Positions 56,343 through 64,000 of a DNA stretch of 64,000 bases are shown here, one piece after another. Positions within the stretch are counted from its first letter, which is position 1, and the number at the start of each line of letters is the position of its first letter. Source of the stretch: Alkalicoccus halolimnae (lineage in GTDB: Bacteria; Bacillota; Bacilli; Bacillales; Salisediminibacteriaceae); contig NZ_CP144914.1 of assembly GCF_008014775.2 (NCBI RefSeq), positions 1,488,001 to 1,552,000 of the forward strand, written 5' to 3'. Below the pieces are notes generated by a model. That model ran no database searches, had not been told where the DNA came from, and was given only the letters and a program-made list of their open reading frames with translations. The position numbers and the translations under genes are program-made.

Positions 56343-56349
56343 GTGAATC

Positions 56350-56386
56350 AAAGTCAAAGTCAGGTTTTCTTGGCTTTGACTTTTTT
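56350..56386 (+). terminator. Terminator between dnaK and dnaJ
   Basis: AAAGTCAAAG (56350-56359) pairs with CTTTGACTTT (56374-56383), followed by T's. It probably reduces read-through into dnaJ, giving less DnaJ than DnaK. Confidence 0.85.
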
Positions 56387-56462
56387 CACGGGGACATACC
56401 TTTACTGGATGAAATCCAGATGATAAGATATCCGTTATGGAGAAAAATCGGGAGTGGTTAAT

Positions 56463-57587
56463 ATGAGTAAGCGAGATTATTATGATGTGCTCGGCGTCGA
56501 AAAAGGCGCAGAAGATGCTGAAATAAAAAAAGCATACCGGAAGCTGGCAAGAAAATATCATCCGGACGTTAACAAAGAAGCGGATGCTGAAGAAAAATTT
56601 AAAGAAGTTAAAGAAGCATATGATACATTGAGTGACAGCAATAAACGTGCTCAGTATGATCAATTTGGCCATACGGATCCAAACCAGGGATTTGGCGGAG
56701 CAGGAGCTGGTGACTTTGGCGGCTTCAGCGATATTTTTGACATGTTTTTCGGCGGCGGCGGAAGACGTCGTGATCCTAATGCGCCTCGACAAGGTTCTGA
56801 TTTGCAGTACACGATGACGCTTGAATTTAAAGAAGCAGTTTTCGGCAAGGAAACTGATATTGAAATCCCTCGTGAAGAGGAATGTACCACATGTGATGGG
56901 AGCGGGGCGAAGCCGGGAACAAAACCGGAAACCTGTCAGCAGTGTGGAGGTGCAGGTCAGCTTAATGTGGAGCAGAACACACCTTTCGGCCGCGTTGTAA
57001 ACCGACGCGTCTGTGACCGCTGTGAAGGTACCGGCCAGCAGGTGAAAGACAAGTGTCAAACATGTGACGGCAGAGGAAAAGTGAAAAAGCGTAAAAAGAT
57101 TCATATTAACATTCCGGCAGGCGTTGATACCGGCCAGCAGATTCGGGTGGCCGGACAGGGAGAGCCAGGGGTGAATGGTGGACCTCCAGGCGATCTGTAC
57201 GTGGTGTTTAATGTGAAAGAGCATGAATTTTTCCATCGGGATGGAGACGATATCTTCTGCGATATGCCGATAACTTTCGTTCAGTCTGCACTTGGTGATG
57301 AAATTGAAGTCCCTACATTGGAAGGAAAAGTTAAGTTGAAAGTTCCGGCTGGTACCCAGACGGGGACAGATTTCCGTCTCCGCGGCAAAGGAGCACCAAA
57401 CGTACGAGGATTTGGACAGGGTGATCAGCATATTCGTGTGAAAATTATTACACCGAAAAAGCTCAGTGAGCGTCAAAAAGAAATTCTGCGGGAATTTTCT
57501 GAAGAAAGCGGTACGGAAGCACCGGATGAACAAAGTCAGAATTTCTTTGCGAAAGTAAAGAGAGCTTTTAAAAGCTTCGGCGAATAG
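56463..57587 (+). CDS. dnaJ: Chaperone DnaJ (Hsp40)
   Basis: A 374-residue type I J-protein. J-domain with HPD in KYHPDVN, Gly/Phe-rich segment (about 72-105), four zinc-binding CxxCxGxG repeats ([32 protein letters not shown]) and a C-terminal substrate domain. The ATG at 56463 with CGGGAG is chosen over a GTG three codons earlier. Confidence 0.98.
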   Translation: MSKRDYYDVLGVEKGAEDAEIKKAYRKLARKYHPDVNKEADAEEKFKEVKEAYDTLSDSNKRAQYDQFGHTDPNQGFGGAGAGDFGGFSDIFDMFFGGGGRRRDPNAPRQGSDLQYTMTLEFKEAVFGKETDIEIPREEECTTCDGSGAKPGTKPETCQQCGGAGQLNVEQNTPFGRVVNRRVCDRCEGTGQQVKDKCQTCDGRGKVKKRKKIHINIPAGVDTGQQIRVAGQGEPGVNGGPPGDLYVVFNVKEHEFFHRDGDDIFCDMPITFVQSALGDEIEVPTLEGKVKLKVPAGTQTGTDFRLRGKGAPNVRGFGQGDQHIRVKIITPKKLSERQKEILREFSEESGTEAPDEQSQNFFAKVKRAFKSFGE

Positions 57588-57610
57588 AACAACAGGGAGT
57601 TGGAAAAAAC

Positions 57611-58558
57611 ATGAAATGGTCTGAGATCTGTATTCACACCACGCAGGAGGCTGTAGAACCGGTCAGTCACATTTTGCATGAAGCAGGAGCGGGGGGAGTC
57701 GTAATAGAAGACCGCGCTGACCTTTACCGGGAAAGAGAAACAAAATTCGGAGAAATATTTCAGCTTTCTGCTGATGATTATCCAGAAGAAGGGGTATTAT
57801 TAAAAGCATACCTTCCCTTAAATAGTTTTTTAGGCGATACGGTGGAAGAGATTAAACAGGCCATTTCCCAGCTTCAGCAATATAATATTGACCTCGGTGC
57901 TCATGAAGTAACTCTTAATGAAGTGGATGAAGAAGAGTGGGCTACCGCATGGAAAAAATACTACAAGCCGGTCAAAGTAGGAGAGAGGATCACCATTGCT
58001 CCAAGCTGGGAAAATTACAAAGCAGTCGCCGATGAGGAAATTGTAGTTGAACTGGATCCGGGTATGGCTTTCGGTACCGGCACCCATCCTACTACTGTGC
58101 TTTGCATTCAGGCACTGGAAAAATATATAAAGGCCGGAGAGCGGGTCATCGATGTAGGAACAGGATCCGGAGTTCTTGCTATAGCAGCAGAAAAACTTGG
58201 GGCAGGTTCTGTGAATGCCATAGACCTGGACGAAGTAGCTGTTGAAGCTGCCGGCCGCAATGTGGAATGGAATAATTCCAGCCAGACGGTTTCTGTTTCG
58301 AAGGCCAATCTTCTCGATCATGTCAGCGGTACATATGATATGATAGTAGCAAATATTCTGGCTGAAGTTATTGTGGAAATGACCGATTCCGCCTACAAAG
58401 CAGTCCGTCCGGGAGGGTTGATTATTGTTTCCGGCATTATTAAAGCGAAGCGGGAAATGGTAAAAAGCTCCCTGATTCAAGCTGGATTTCTCATAACTGA
58501 AATTACAGAAATGGAAGACTGGACAGCAATAGCAGCTGCCAGGCCGGAAGAGGAATAA
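57611..58558 (+). CDS. prmA: Ribosomal protein L11 methyltransferase PrmA
   Basis: A 315-residue SAM-dependent lysine methyltransferase for uL11. An N-terminal substrate-recognition domain is followed by AFGTGTHPTTVLC and motif I VIDVGTGSGVLAIAA, with ANILAEVI (NPPY-like) for catalysis. Two bases before rsmE; operon with dnaJ as in B. subtilis. Confidence 0.96.
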   Translation: MKWSEICIHTTQEAVEPVSHILHEAGAGGVVIEDRADLYRERETKFGEIFQLSADDYPEEGVLLKAYLPLNSFLGDTVEEIKQAISQLQQYNIDLGAHEVTLNEVDEEEWATAWKKYYKPVKVGERITIAPSWENYKAVADEEIVVELDPGMAFGTGTHPTTVLCIQALEKYIKAGERVIDVGTGSGVLAIAAEKLGAGSVNAIDLDEVAVEAAGRNVEWNNSSQTVSVSKANLLDHVSGTYDMIVANILAEVIVEMTDSAYKAVRPGGLIIVSGIIKAKREMVKSSLIQAGFLITEITEMEDWTAIAAARPEEE

Positions 58559-58560
58559 AA

Positions 58561-59307
58561 ATGCAGAGATATTTTTTGGGAGACGACTGTTTCACAGAAA
58601 CAGAAGCACACCTCGACGAAGAGTCAGCGAAACACGCTTTAAAAGTAATGAGAATGAGGGCAGGAGACGGCCTGATTGTATGTAACATGCAGGGAATCTG
58701 TTATACAGGTGAACTAACGGAGGAGAATTCTCCATCGGTAACTCTACTGCACCGGGAAAGGCAGGTTTCTGAGCTTCCTTTGAATGTTACGGTTGCTCAG
58801 GGAATGCCTAAAGCGGATAAGCTTGAGCACGTGATTCAAAAAGGAACTGAACTTGGCAGTGCTGCATTCATTCCGTTTTTTGCAGAACGTTCGATTGTAA
58901 AAATCGATGCAGCCAAAGCAGATAAAAAAACGGTTAGATGGCAGAAAATTGCCAAAGAAGCAGCTGAACAGTCGCACAGGCAAAGATGTCCAGTAGTGGA
59001 ACCCCCTGTTTCTTTTCAATTCATATTAAAGAAGGCAGCGGAGTTTGATCATGTCATAGTTGCTTACGAGGAAGAAGCCAAAGCCGGGGAGACATCCCTT
59101 TTTTCTCAAGCTGTGAACAGGATGAACCCGAAAGAGAAAGTACTTTTAATAGTAGGTCCTGAAGGCGGACTTACAGAAGAAGAAACCGGCCAGCTTATAA
59201 AGGCAGGAGGAGTCAGCTGCGGTTTCGGGCCGAGAATATTACGGACTGAAACGGCTTCTTTGTTTGCGCTGGCTGTCTTCTCCTACCATTTTGAATTATC
59301 GAGGTGA
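58561..59307 (+). CDS. rsmE: 16S rRNA m3U1498 methyltransferase RsmE
   Basis: A 248-residue SPOUT-class (knotted) methyltransferase. N-terminal PUA-like domain (HALKVMRMRAGD), then MPKADKLEHVIQKGTELG, LIVGPEGGLTEEE and LGPRILRTETAS-type knot (here FGPRILRTETAS). Overlaps the mtaB ribosome site; B. subtilis YqeU. Confidence 0.95.
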   Translation: MQRYFLGDDCFTETEAHLDEESAKHALKVMRMRAGDGLIVCNMQGICYTGELTEENSPSVTLLHRERQVSELPLNVTVAQGMPKADKLEHVIQKGTELGSAAFIPFFAERSIVKIDAAKADKKTVRWQKIAKEAAEQSHRQRCPVVEPPVSFQFILKKAAEFDHVIVAYEEEAKAGETSLFSQAVNRMNPKEKVLLIVGPEGGLTEEETGQLIKAGGVSCGFGPRILRTETASLFALAVFSYHFELSR

Positions 59308-59312
59308 AAAAT

Positions 59313-60644
59313 ATGCGGAAAGTCGCATTTCACACTTTAGGGTGTAAAGTAAATCATTATGAAACCGAGGCAATATGGCAGCTGTTTCAATCAGAGAATT
59401 ATGAAAAAGTTGACTTCGACCAGACTTCGGATGTGTATGTCATTAATACATGTACAGTTACAAACACGGGAGATAAGAAAAGCCGGCAGGTAATCCGCCG
59501 GGCCATAAGAAAAAATCCAGATGCTGTGATCTGTGTCACAGGATGTTACGCGCAGACTTCTCCGGCAGAAATCATGGCAATACCCGGCGTAGACATCGTC
59601 GTCGGAACCCAGGACCGTCATAAAATGATTCCATATATAGAAGAGTTTCAAAACGAAAGAAAGCCTATTAATGGAGTAGGGAACATCATGAAAACCCGGG
59701 TTTATGAAGAACTTGATGTGCCGGCTTTTACTGACAGAACAAGAGCTTCTTTGAAAATACAGGAAGGCTGTAATAATTTTTGTACTTTCTGTATAATTCC
59801 CTGGGCGCGTGGACTGCTTCGTTCGAGAGATCCTGAAGAAGTTCTGAAACAGGCCAGACAGCTTGTGTATGCCGGCTATAAAGAAATTGTTTTAACAGGA
59901 ATTCACACAGGCGGATACGGTGAGGACATGAAGGACTACAATCTTGCACGTCTGCTCGAAGAACTGGAGCAGGTGGAAGGATTAATGAGAATCCGTATAT
60001 CTTCTATCGAAGGCAGCCAGATTACTGACGATGTCATCCGCGTAATTAATGATTCCCAAAAAATTGTCCGTCATCTGCATGTTCCGCTTCAGTCCGGTTC
60101 AGACACGGTTCTGAAAAGAATGCGGCGAAAGTACACAATGGATTTTTATAAAGAGCGGGTCCAAAAGCTTAAAGGAGCTCTGCCGGGACTTGCGGTCACA
60201 TCTGATGTTATCGTCGGCTTTCCCGGGGAAACCGAAGAAGAGTTTCAGGAAACTTATCAGGCTGTCCGTGATGTCGGCTTTTCGGAACTTCACGTTTTTC
60301 CATATTCGAAACGCACAGGTACACCTGCTGCCCGAATGGAAAATCAAGTCGAGGATGCTGTGAAACATGAAAGAGTACGTAAACTAATTTCCTTATCCGA
60401 TCAGCAGGCAAAAGAATATGCGTCCCGTTATGAGGGAGAAGTTCTGGAAATGATTCCTGAAGAAGAGGACAAAGAAGACAGCCGTCTGTTAATCGGATAC
60501 ACTGATAATTATATGAAAGTTAAAGTGGAGCTTGATCGTGCCTATATCGGCGAAATTGTTAAAGTGAAAATAACTCATTCAGGTTATCCTTATAACAAAG
60601 GCATGTTTGTAAAGGTCGAAAAAAGACCGGAAGCGAAAGTTTAA
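59313..60644 (+). CDS. mtaB: tRNA t6A37 methylthiotransferase MtaB
   Basis: A 443-residue radical SAM enzyme converting t6A37 to ms2t6A37 in tRNAs reading ANN codons. N-terminal UPF0004 domain with three cysteines (HTLGCKVNHYE, NTCTVTN, TGCYAQ), radical SAM cluster CNNFCTFC, and a C-terminal TRAM domain. The ATG at 59313 follows GAGGTG by 6 bases; the GTG at 59304 lies inside that site. B. subtilis YqeV is very similar. Confidence 0.96.
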   Translation: MRKVAFHTLGCKVNHYETEAIWQLFQSENYEKVDFDQTSDVYVINTCTVTNTGDKKSRQVIRRAIRKNPDAVICVTGCYAQTSPAEIMAIPGVDIVVGTQDRHKMIPYIEEFQNERKPINGVGNIMKTRVYEELDVPAFTDRTRASLKIQEGCNNFCTFCIIPWARGLLRSRDPEEVLKQARQLVYAGYKEIVLTGIHTGGYGEDMKDYNLARLLEELEQVEGLMRIRISSIEGSQITDDVIRVINDSQKIVRHLHVPLQSGSDTVLKRMRRKYTMDFYKERVQKLKGALPGLAVTSDVIVGFPGETEEEFQETYQAVRDVGFSELHVFPYSKRTGTPAARMENQVEDAVKHERVRKLISLSDQQAKEYASRYEGEVLEMIPEEEDKEDSRLLIGYTDNYMKVKVELDRAYIGEIVKVKITHSGYPYNKGMFVKVEKRPEAKV

Positions 60645-60669
60645 TCACCTTTTTCCGCGAAATCAAATA

Positions 60670-60698
60670 TTGACCTGTTCTTAAATTTCTTATATAAT
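60670..60698 (+). promoter_or_regulatory. Promoter of rpsU-yqeY
   Basis: TTGACC (60670-60675), 17-base spacer, TATAAT (60693-60698). Confidence 0.8.
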
Positions 60699-60753
60699 CT
60701 AATTATACATGCTCTCTGCATGTTTACTGGTTGTCCGGAGGGAGGGATACAGA

Positions 60754-60927
60754 ATGGCAGAAACACGAGTTAGAAAAAATGAAAACCTTGATACTGCTCT
60801 TCGTCGTTTTAAGAAAACGATGTCTAAAGAGGGGACTTTAGCGGAGGTAAAAAAGCGTAAGCATTACGAAAAGCCTAGTATTCGCCGCAAGAAAAAGTCT
60901 GAAGCAGCTCGAAAGCGTAAATTCTAA
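60754..60927 (+). CDS. rpsU: Small ribosomal subunit protein bS21
   Basis: A 57-residue very basic 30S protein. It has the [18 protein letters not shown] start and a C-terminal [12 protein letters not shown] tail. The ATG at 60754 has GGAGGGAGG. The yqeY start follows after 14 bases. Confidence 0.97.
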   Translation: MAETRVRKNENLDTALRRFKKTMSKEGTLAEVKKRKHYEKPSIRRKKKSEAARKRKF

Positions 60928-60941
60928 GGAGAGGGTTGCCC

Positions 60942-61391
60942 GTGTCTTTATCGGTTCTCGATCAATTAAATCAGGACATGAAACAGGCAATGCGTGAGAA
61001 AGATAAGCAGCGTCTGTCCGTCATTCGTTCTGTAAAAGGTTCGATTCAGAACGAAACGATTAATCTCGGTCACGATCTCTCTGATGAAGAAGTGCTTACT
61101 GTACTGAACCGGGAAATGAAGCAGCGTCGCGAATCCCTCCATGAGTTTGAAAAAGCTGGTCGCAGCGATCTTGTTGCGAAAACGCAAGCGGAAATCGACG
61201 TTCTTGCTGATTATATGCCGGAACAGCTGTCAGATGAGGAACTGCAGAAGATTGTTGATGAGACGATTGCAGAAACCGGTGCCGTTTCTAAATCCGAAAT
61301 GGGTAAAGTAATGGGAGCTGTCATGCCCAAAGTTAAAGGTCGGGCTGACGGTACGGCTGTGAGGCGTTTAGTCCAGCAATCACTGTCATAA
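60942..61391 (+). CDS. yqeY: GatB/YqeY domain protein
   Basis: A 149-residue protein of the YqeY family, similar to the C-terminal tRNA-binding helices of GatB. It may act in tRNA recognition, but the role is not proven. It resembles B. subtilis YqeY (148), including VDETIAETGAVSKSEMGKVM and the KVKGRADG segment. The GTG at 60942 follows AAGGAGAGGG by 6 bases; the TTG at 60936 is too close. Confidence 0.95.
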   Translation: MSLSVLDQLNQDMKQAMREKDKQRLSVIRSVKGSIQNETINLGHDLSDEEVLTVLNREMKQRRESLHEFEKAGRSDLVAKTQAEIDVLADYMPEQLSDEELQKIVDETIAETGAVSKSEMGKVMGAVMPKVKGRADGTAVRRLVQQSLS

Positions 61392-61403
61392 CAAATAAAA
61401 GTT

Positions 61404-61431
61404 AAAGCACAGGATATTCCTGTGCTTTTTT
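61404..61431 (+). terminator. Terminator after yqeY
   Basis: AAAGCACAGGA and TCCTGTGCTTT, 11-bp perfect stem, followed by TTT. Confidence 0.92.
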
Positions 61432-61551
61432 GATGTATGAAATAATAAAATCCGTTCGCCTTTTTTGATTATATTATTAGTAAATGTGAAACAGATGCAT
61501 ATTGAAATGAATGGAAGGGTATAGAAAAAATAGCCTAAGGAGGGATTTAAG

Positions 61552-61869
61552 ATGGAAAAAGAAACATATTATGTTATTTGGAGAAGTGGGACGTTTGTAG
61601 AGCTTTCTCCGATTCTTCCAGATACTCAAATGATTCACTATGAAGTAGAGCTGGATAAAAAAGGAAAGAAAAACTTGGAGGAAAAGCTTGCGACTGTCCA
61701 GGAAGGGGATGTGATGCCGGAACATGTATTTGTTTCTCCATTTGATGAAACTAAAGACGAACGGGATAAAATGGAGCTCGGGTCAGACGAAGATAGTCTA
61801 TTTCACCTGATATACAAGTATGGGTCCTCTGATACAAAAAGAAGACTGAAAGAATTATATAACCAGTAA
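61552..61869 (+). CDS. Hypothetical protein, 105 residues
   Basis: Not recognised. It has a clear AAGGAGGG site, its own terminator and a coding-like composition. It starts ETYYVIWRSGTFVELSPILP and ends in a basic helix KRRLKELYNQ. It is soluble, with no cysteine, signal peptide or membrane segment. Inserted between yqeY and nfeD, which are near neighbours in B. subtilis. Confidence 0.75.
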   Translation: MEKETYYVIWRSGTFVELSPILPDTQMIHYEVELDKKGKKNLEEKLATVQEGDVMPEHVFVSPFDETKDERDKMELGSDEDSLFHLIYKYGSSDTKRRLKELYNQ

Positions 61870-61907
61870 AAAGAAGCGGTGCTGTAAACATGCACCGCTT
61901 CTTTTTG
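61868..61907 (+). terminator. Terminator after the hypothetical gene
   Basis: AAAAAGAAGCGGTG (61868-61881) pairs with CACCGCTTCTTTTT (61893-61906), a 14-bp stem. Confidence 0.93.
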
Positions 61908-62068
61908 AGTGGTCATTCGTCCAGCTTGATAAAGCAGTTCCATTCTAAAATTCTCCGGACTGCTGAAGGACTGTAAAAAAAGATTTCGTTTTTGGTTCAT
62001 GAAACTTTTCCGTCCTTATCTACGTAAGCTATACTGTAACTATAAGGCATAGAGAGGAGGCCGGAAAA

Positions 62069-63409
62069 GTGCGGAATATGAGAATTATCCTATACTTTTT
62101 GCTGATAGCTGCGGGATTTACACTCATGTCTTTTTCCACCTCTATGGCCCAGGATGCAGGTGAAGGCAGAACAGTTTATTTTGTTCCAGTTGAAGAAACG
62201 GTGGAACGAGGGCTGGAAGCTTTTCTATCGAGGGCAATAGAGACTGCTGAAGAAGAAAATGTGGATCACATTGTGTTTGAAATGAACACCCCCGGAGGGC
62301 GGGTTGATGCTGCCGGAGAAATCGCTAAATTAGTACGTGAGTCAGAAATACCAACCACAGCTTACATTGTTAGAGAAGCTATGTCGGCTGGTGCCTATAT
62401 CTCTTTAAATGCAGATGAAATTGTTATGCAGCCCGGGACAGAAATGGGCTCCGCTCAAGTTATAGACGGAACAGGCTCTGCAGCCGATGATAAGGCGCAG
62501 TCTGCCTGGCTGGGAAACATGCGTTCCGCTGCTGAATTAAATGACCGTGATCCCCAGTACGCTCTTGCAATGGCCGACCCGGCCATAGAGATCGAAGACC
62601 TGGGACTTGAAGAAGGACAGCTTCTTACTCTTACATCTTCTGAAGCATTATCTGTCGGTTACGCAGAAGCAATAGCCGAAGATAGAGAGGAGCTTTTGGA
62701 ATATTTAGAGCTTGAAGGCGCTGAGGAAATGGAATTTGAACTAAGTCTTGCTGAACAGATTGCAAGAATCGTTACTCACCCAATTGTTATACCAATTCTT
62801 CTTTCAGTAGGCGGGCTAGGGCTTGTTCTTGAATTGTATTCACCTGGATTCGGTATTCCCGGTATTATGGGTGCTTCAGCCCTGTTTCTATTCTTCTTTG
62901 GTCATACAGTAGCCGGTTTTGCAGGCCTGGAATCCTTAATTTTGTTTATAGTAGGCGCAGGTCTTCTCGTATTGGAGGTTTTTTCTCCCAGCTTCGGGAT
63001 ATTTGGTATTTTAGGACTGGGAGCTATTCTGGGAAGCCTGGTTATGAGTTCCTTTTCAACGGTTAACATTATAATTTCTTTTGTTATTGCAATCCTCGTT
63101 ACACTTGCAGGACTTATTATCCTTATAAAGTATATTGATAGAGCGGGTCCTATGAAAAGGGTAGTGCTGACAGATGCTACTACTTCAGATCTTGGATATG
63201 TTTCCAACGTGACGAGGGAAGAATTGAAAGGAAGCACTGGTGAAGCACTGACTGTCCTTCGACCTTCCGGCTCTGCGCTTATTAACGAAGAACGTCTTGA
63301 CGTAGTGTCAGAGGGAGGATATATTGAACAAGGCAGGAAAATAAAGGTCATTTCCGTAAACGGCTCCCGTATCGTTGTTCGGGAAGTATCGAATCAGGAA
63401 ATGAATTAA
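62069..63409 (+). CDS. nfeD: NfeD long-form membrane serine protease (YqeZ)
   Basis: A 446-residue protein: signal/anchor segment (about 4-24), ClpP-like extracytoplasmic protease domain with the Ser in AMSAGAYIS and a Lys in DDKAQSAW forming a Ser-Lys dyad, about four membrane helices (240-360), and a C-terminal cytosolic OB-fold NfeD domain. The GTG at 62069 has GAGGAGG at 8-base spacing. It is 20 bases before floA; NfeD-flotillin pairs act in membrane microdomains. Confidence 0.94.
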   Translation: MRNMRIILYFLLIAAGFTLMSFSTSMAQDAGEGRTVYFVPVEETVERGLEAFLSRAIETAEEENVDHIVFEMNTPGGRVDAAGEIAKLVRESEIPTTAYIVREAMSAGAYISLNADEIVMQPGTEMGSAQVIDGTGSAADDKAQSAWLGNMRSAAELNDRDPQYALAMADPAIEIEDLGLEEGQLLTLTSSEALSVGYAEAIAEDREELLEYLELEGAEEMEFELSLAEQIARIVTHPIVIPILLSVGGLGLVLELYSPGFGIPGIMGASALFLFFFGHTVAGFAGLESLILFIVGAGLLVLEVFSPSFGIFGILGLGAILGSLVMSSFSTVNIIISFVIAILVTLAGLIILIKYIDRAGPMKRVVLTDATTSDLGYVSNVTREELKGSTGEALTVLRPSGSALINEERLDVVSEGGYIEQGRKIKVISVNGSRIVVREVSNQEMN

Positions 63410-63429
63410 AAAAAGGAGGAAGATGAATA

Positions 63430-64000
63430 ATGCAGGACCAGATTGGAGTATTTATAGTCCTTGGTGTTATCCTTATCGGAGTTGTCATTCTATTTACTTT
63501 TGTTCCGGTAGCACTATGGATTTCCGCATGGGCAGCAGGTGTTAAAGTTGGTATTTTCCAGCTTGTAGGTATGAGGCTCCGCCGGGTAATACCTCACCGC
63601 GTAGTCAATCCGCTGATCAAAGCAGTAAAAGCAGGCCTTGACATCAGCACGAACAAATTGGAAGGACACTATCTCGCTGGAGGAAACGTCGACCGCGTAG
63701 TAAACGCGCTGATTGCAGCACAGCGTGCCAATATCGAGCTGACGTTTGAACGATGTGCAGCAATTGACCTTGCCGGACGTGACGTTCTCGAAGCAGTACA
63801 GATGAGTGTTAATCCTAAAGTTATTGAAACGCCTTTCATTGCTGGTGTAGCGATGGATGGGATCGAAGTAAAAGCGAAAGCACGAATTACAGTCCGGGCA
63901 AATATTGACCGCCTTGTAGGTGGTGCAGGTGAAGATACAGTTATTGCCCGTGTAGGTGAAGGCATTGTATCGACTATTGGTTCGGCCAACAGCCACGCAG
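63430..64000 (+). CDS. floA: Flotillin-like protein FloA, N-terminal part (runs off the window)
   Basis: The first 190 residues of a flotillin-like scaffold of functional membrane microdomains. An N-terminal membrane hairpin (about 5-45) is followed by a PHB/SPFH-like domain ([39 protein letters not shown]). The ATG at 63430 has AAAGGAGGA. An ATG at 63423 is in another frame. B. subtilis YqfA. Confidence 0.95.
   Translation, partial: MQDQIGVFIVLGVILIGVVILFTFVPVALWISAWAAGVKVGIFQLVGMRLRRVIPHRVVNPLIKAVKAGLDISTNKLEGHYLAGGNVDRVVNALIAAQRANIELTFERCAAIDLAGRDVLEAVQMSVNPKVIETPFIAGVAMDGIEVKAKARITVRANIDRLVGGAGEDTVIARVGEGIVSTIGSANSHA

Noticed and set aside
56103-57533. 476-codon open frame on the minus strand opposite dnaK/dnaJ
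   Set aside because: No ribosome site; lies fully antisense to the well-supported dnaK end and dnaJ. It arises from codon bias of those genes.

Overview
The window is a chromosomal segment of a low-to-moderate GC member of the Bacillaceae. Two long blocks follow the Bacillus subtilis gene order closely: rarA-cymR-yrvO-mnmA-yrrB-recD2-alaS-ireB-ruvX-yrzB-mltG-trmR-udk-greA-yrrS-yrzA-mtnN on the left, and yqeG-yqeH-aroE-yqeI-nadD-yqeK-rsfS-yqeM-comEABC-yqzM-holA-rpsT-lepA-hemW-hrcA-grpE-dnaK-dnaJ-prmA-rsmE-mtaB-rpsU-yqeY-nfeD-floA on the right. A complete seven-gene Mrp Na+/H+ antiporter operon and very acidic exported proteins (MltG, YrrS, MntA) suggest a salt- or alkali-adapted relative such as Alkalicoccus or Salisediminibacterium. 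That is an inference; no species is claimed.

Layout. 1-3.7 kb: sulfur and tRNA thiolation (CymR regulator, cysteine desulfurase, MnmA), with a YczE-type membrane protein inserted between rarA and cymR. 4-11.2 kb: TPR protein, RecD2 helicase, T-box controlled alaS, and the ireB-ruvX-yrzB cluster. 11.2-12 kb: gene-free, holding diverged copies of a structured intergenic repeat. 12-18 kb: cell-wall enzyme MltG, tRNA methyltransferase TrmR, uridine kinase, GreA, YrrS, YrzA and MtnN. 18-38.4 kb: an accessory block relative to B. subtilis. It holds a Nudix hydrolase, an HPr-like protein without the phosphorylatable histidine, an S9 peptidase, an orphan MntA-type lipoprotein behind a probable MntR operator, a HesB-like gene with an in-frame TGA, two aldo/keto reductases, DapF, lipoate ligase, DeoD, a DHH-CBS-nucleotidyltransferase, Psd, and mrpABCDEFG on the minus strand. 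38.7-64 kb: the conserved yqeG to floA block with competence, translation and CIRCE-controlled heat-shock genes.

The most notable item is at 23014-23298. A 94-residue HesB/IscA-like protein is interrupted at codon 32 by TGA, directly followed by a GC-rich hairpin whose geometry fits a bacterial SECIS element. The gene has its own promoter, Shine-Dalgarno sequence and strong terminator, so it is best read as a selenoprotein gene that ordinary gene callers would miss. Other points worth checking are the MntR-like palindrome before mntA, the HPr-like protein, the likely A-adding tRNA nucleotidyltransferase, loss of trhP1/trhP2 beside trmR, and unexplained hairpins in the alaS, greA and mrp leaders. 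No tRNA, rRNA, CRISPR array, insertion sequence or prophage was seen.
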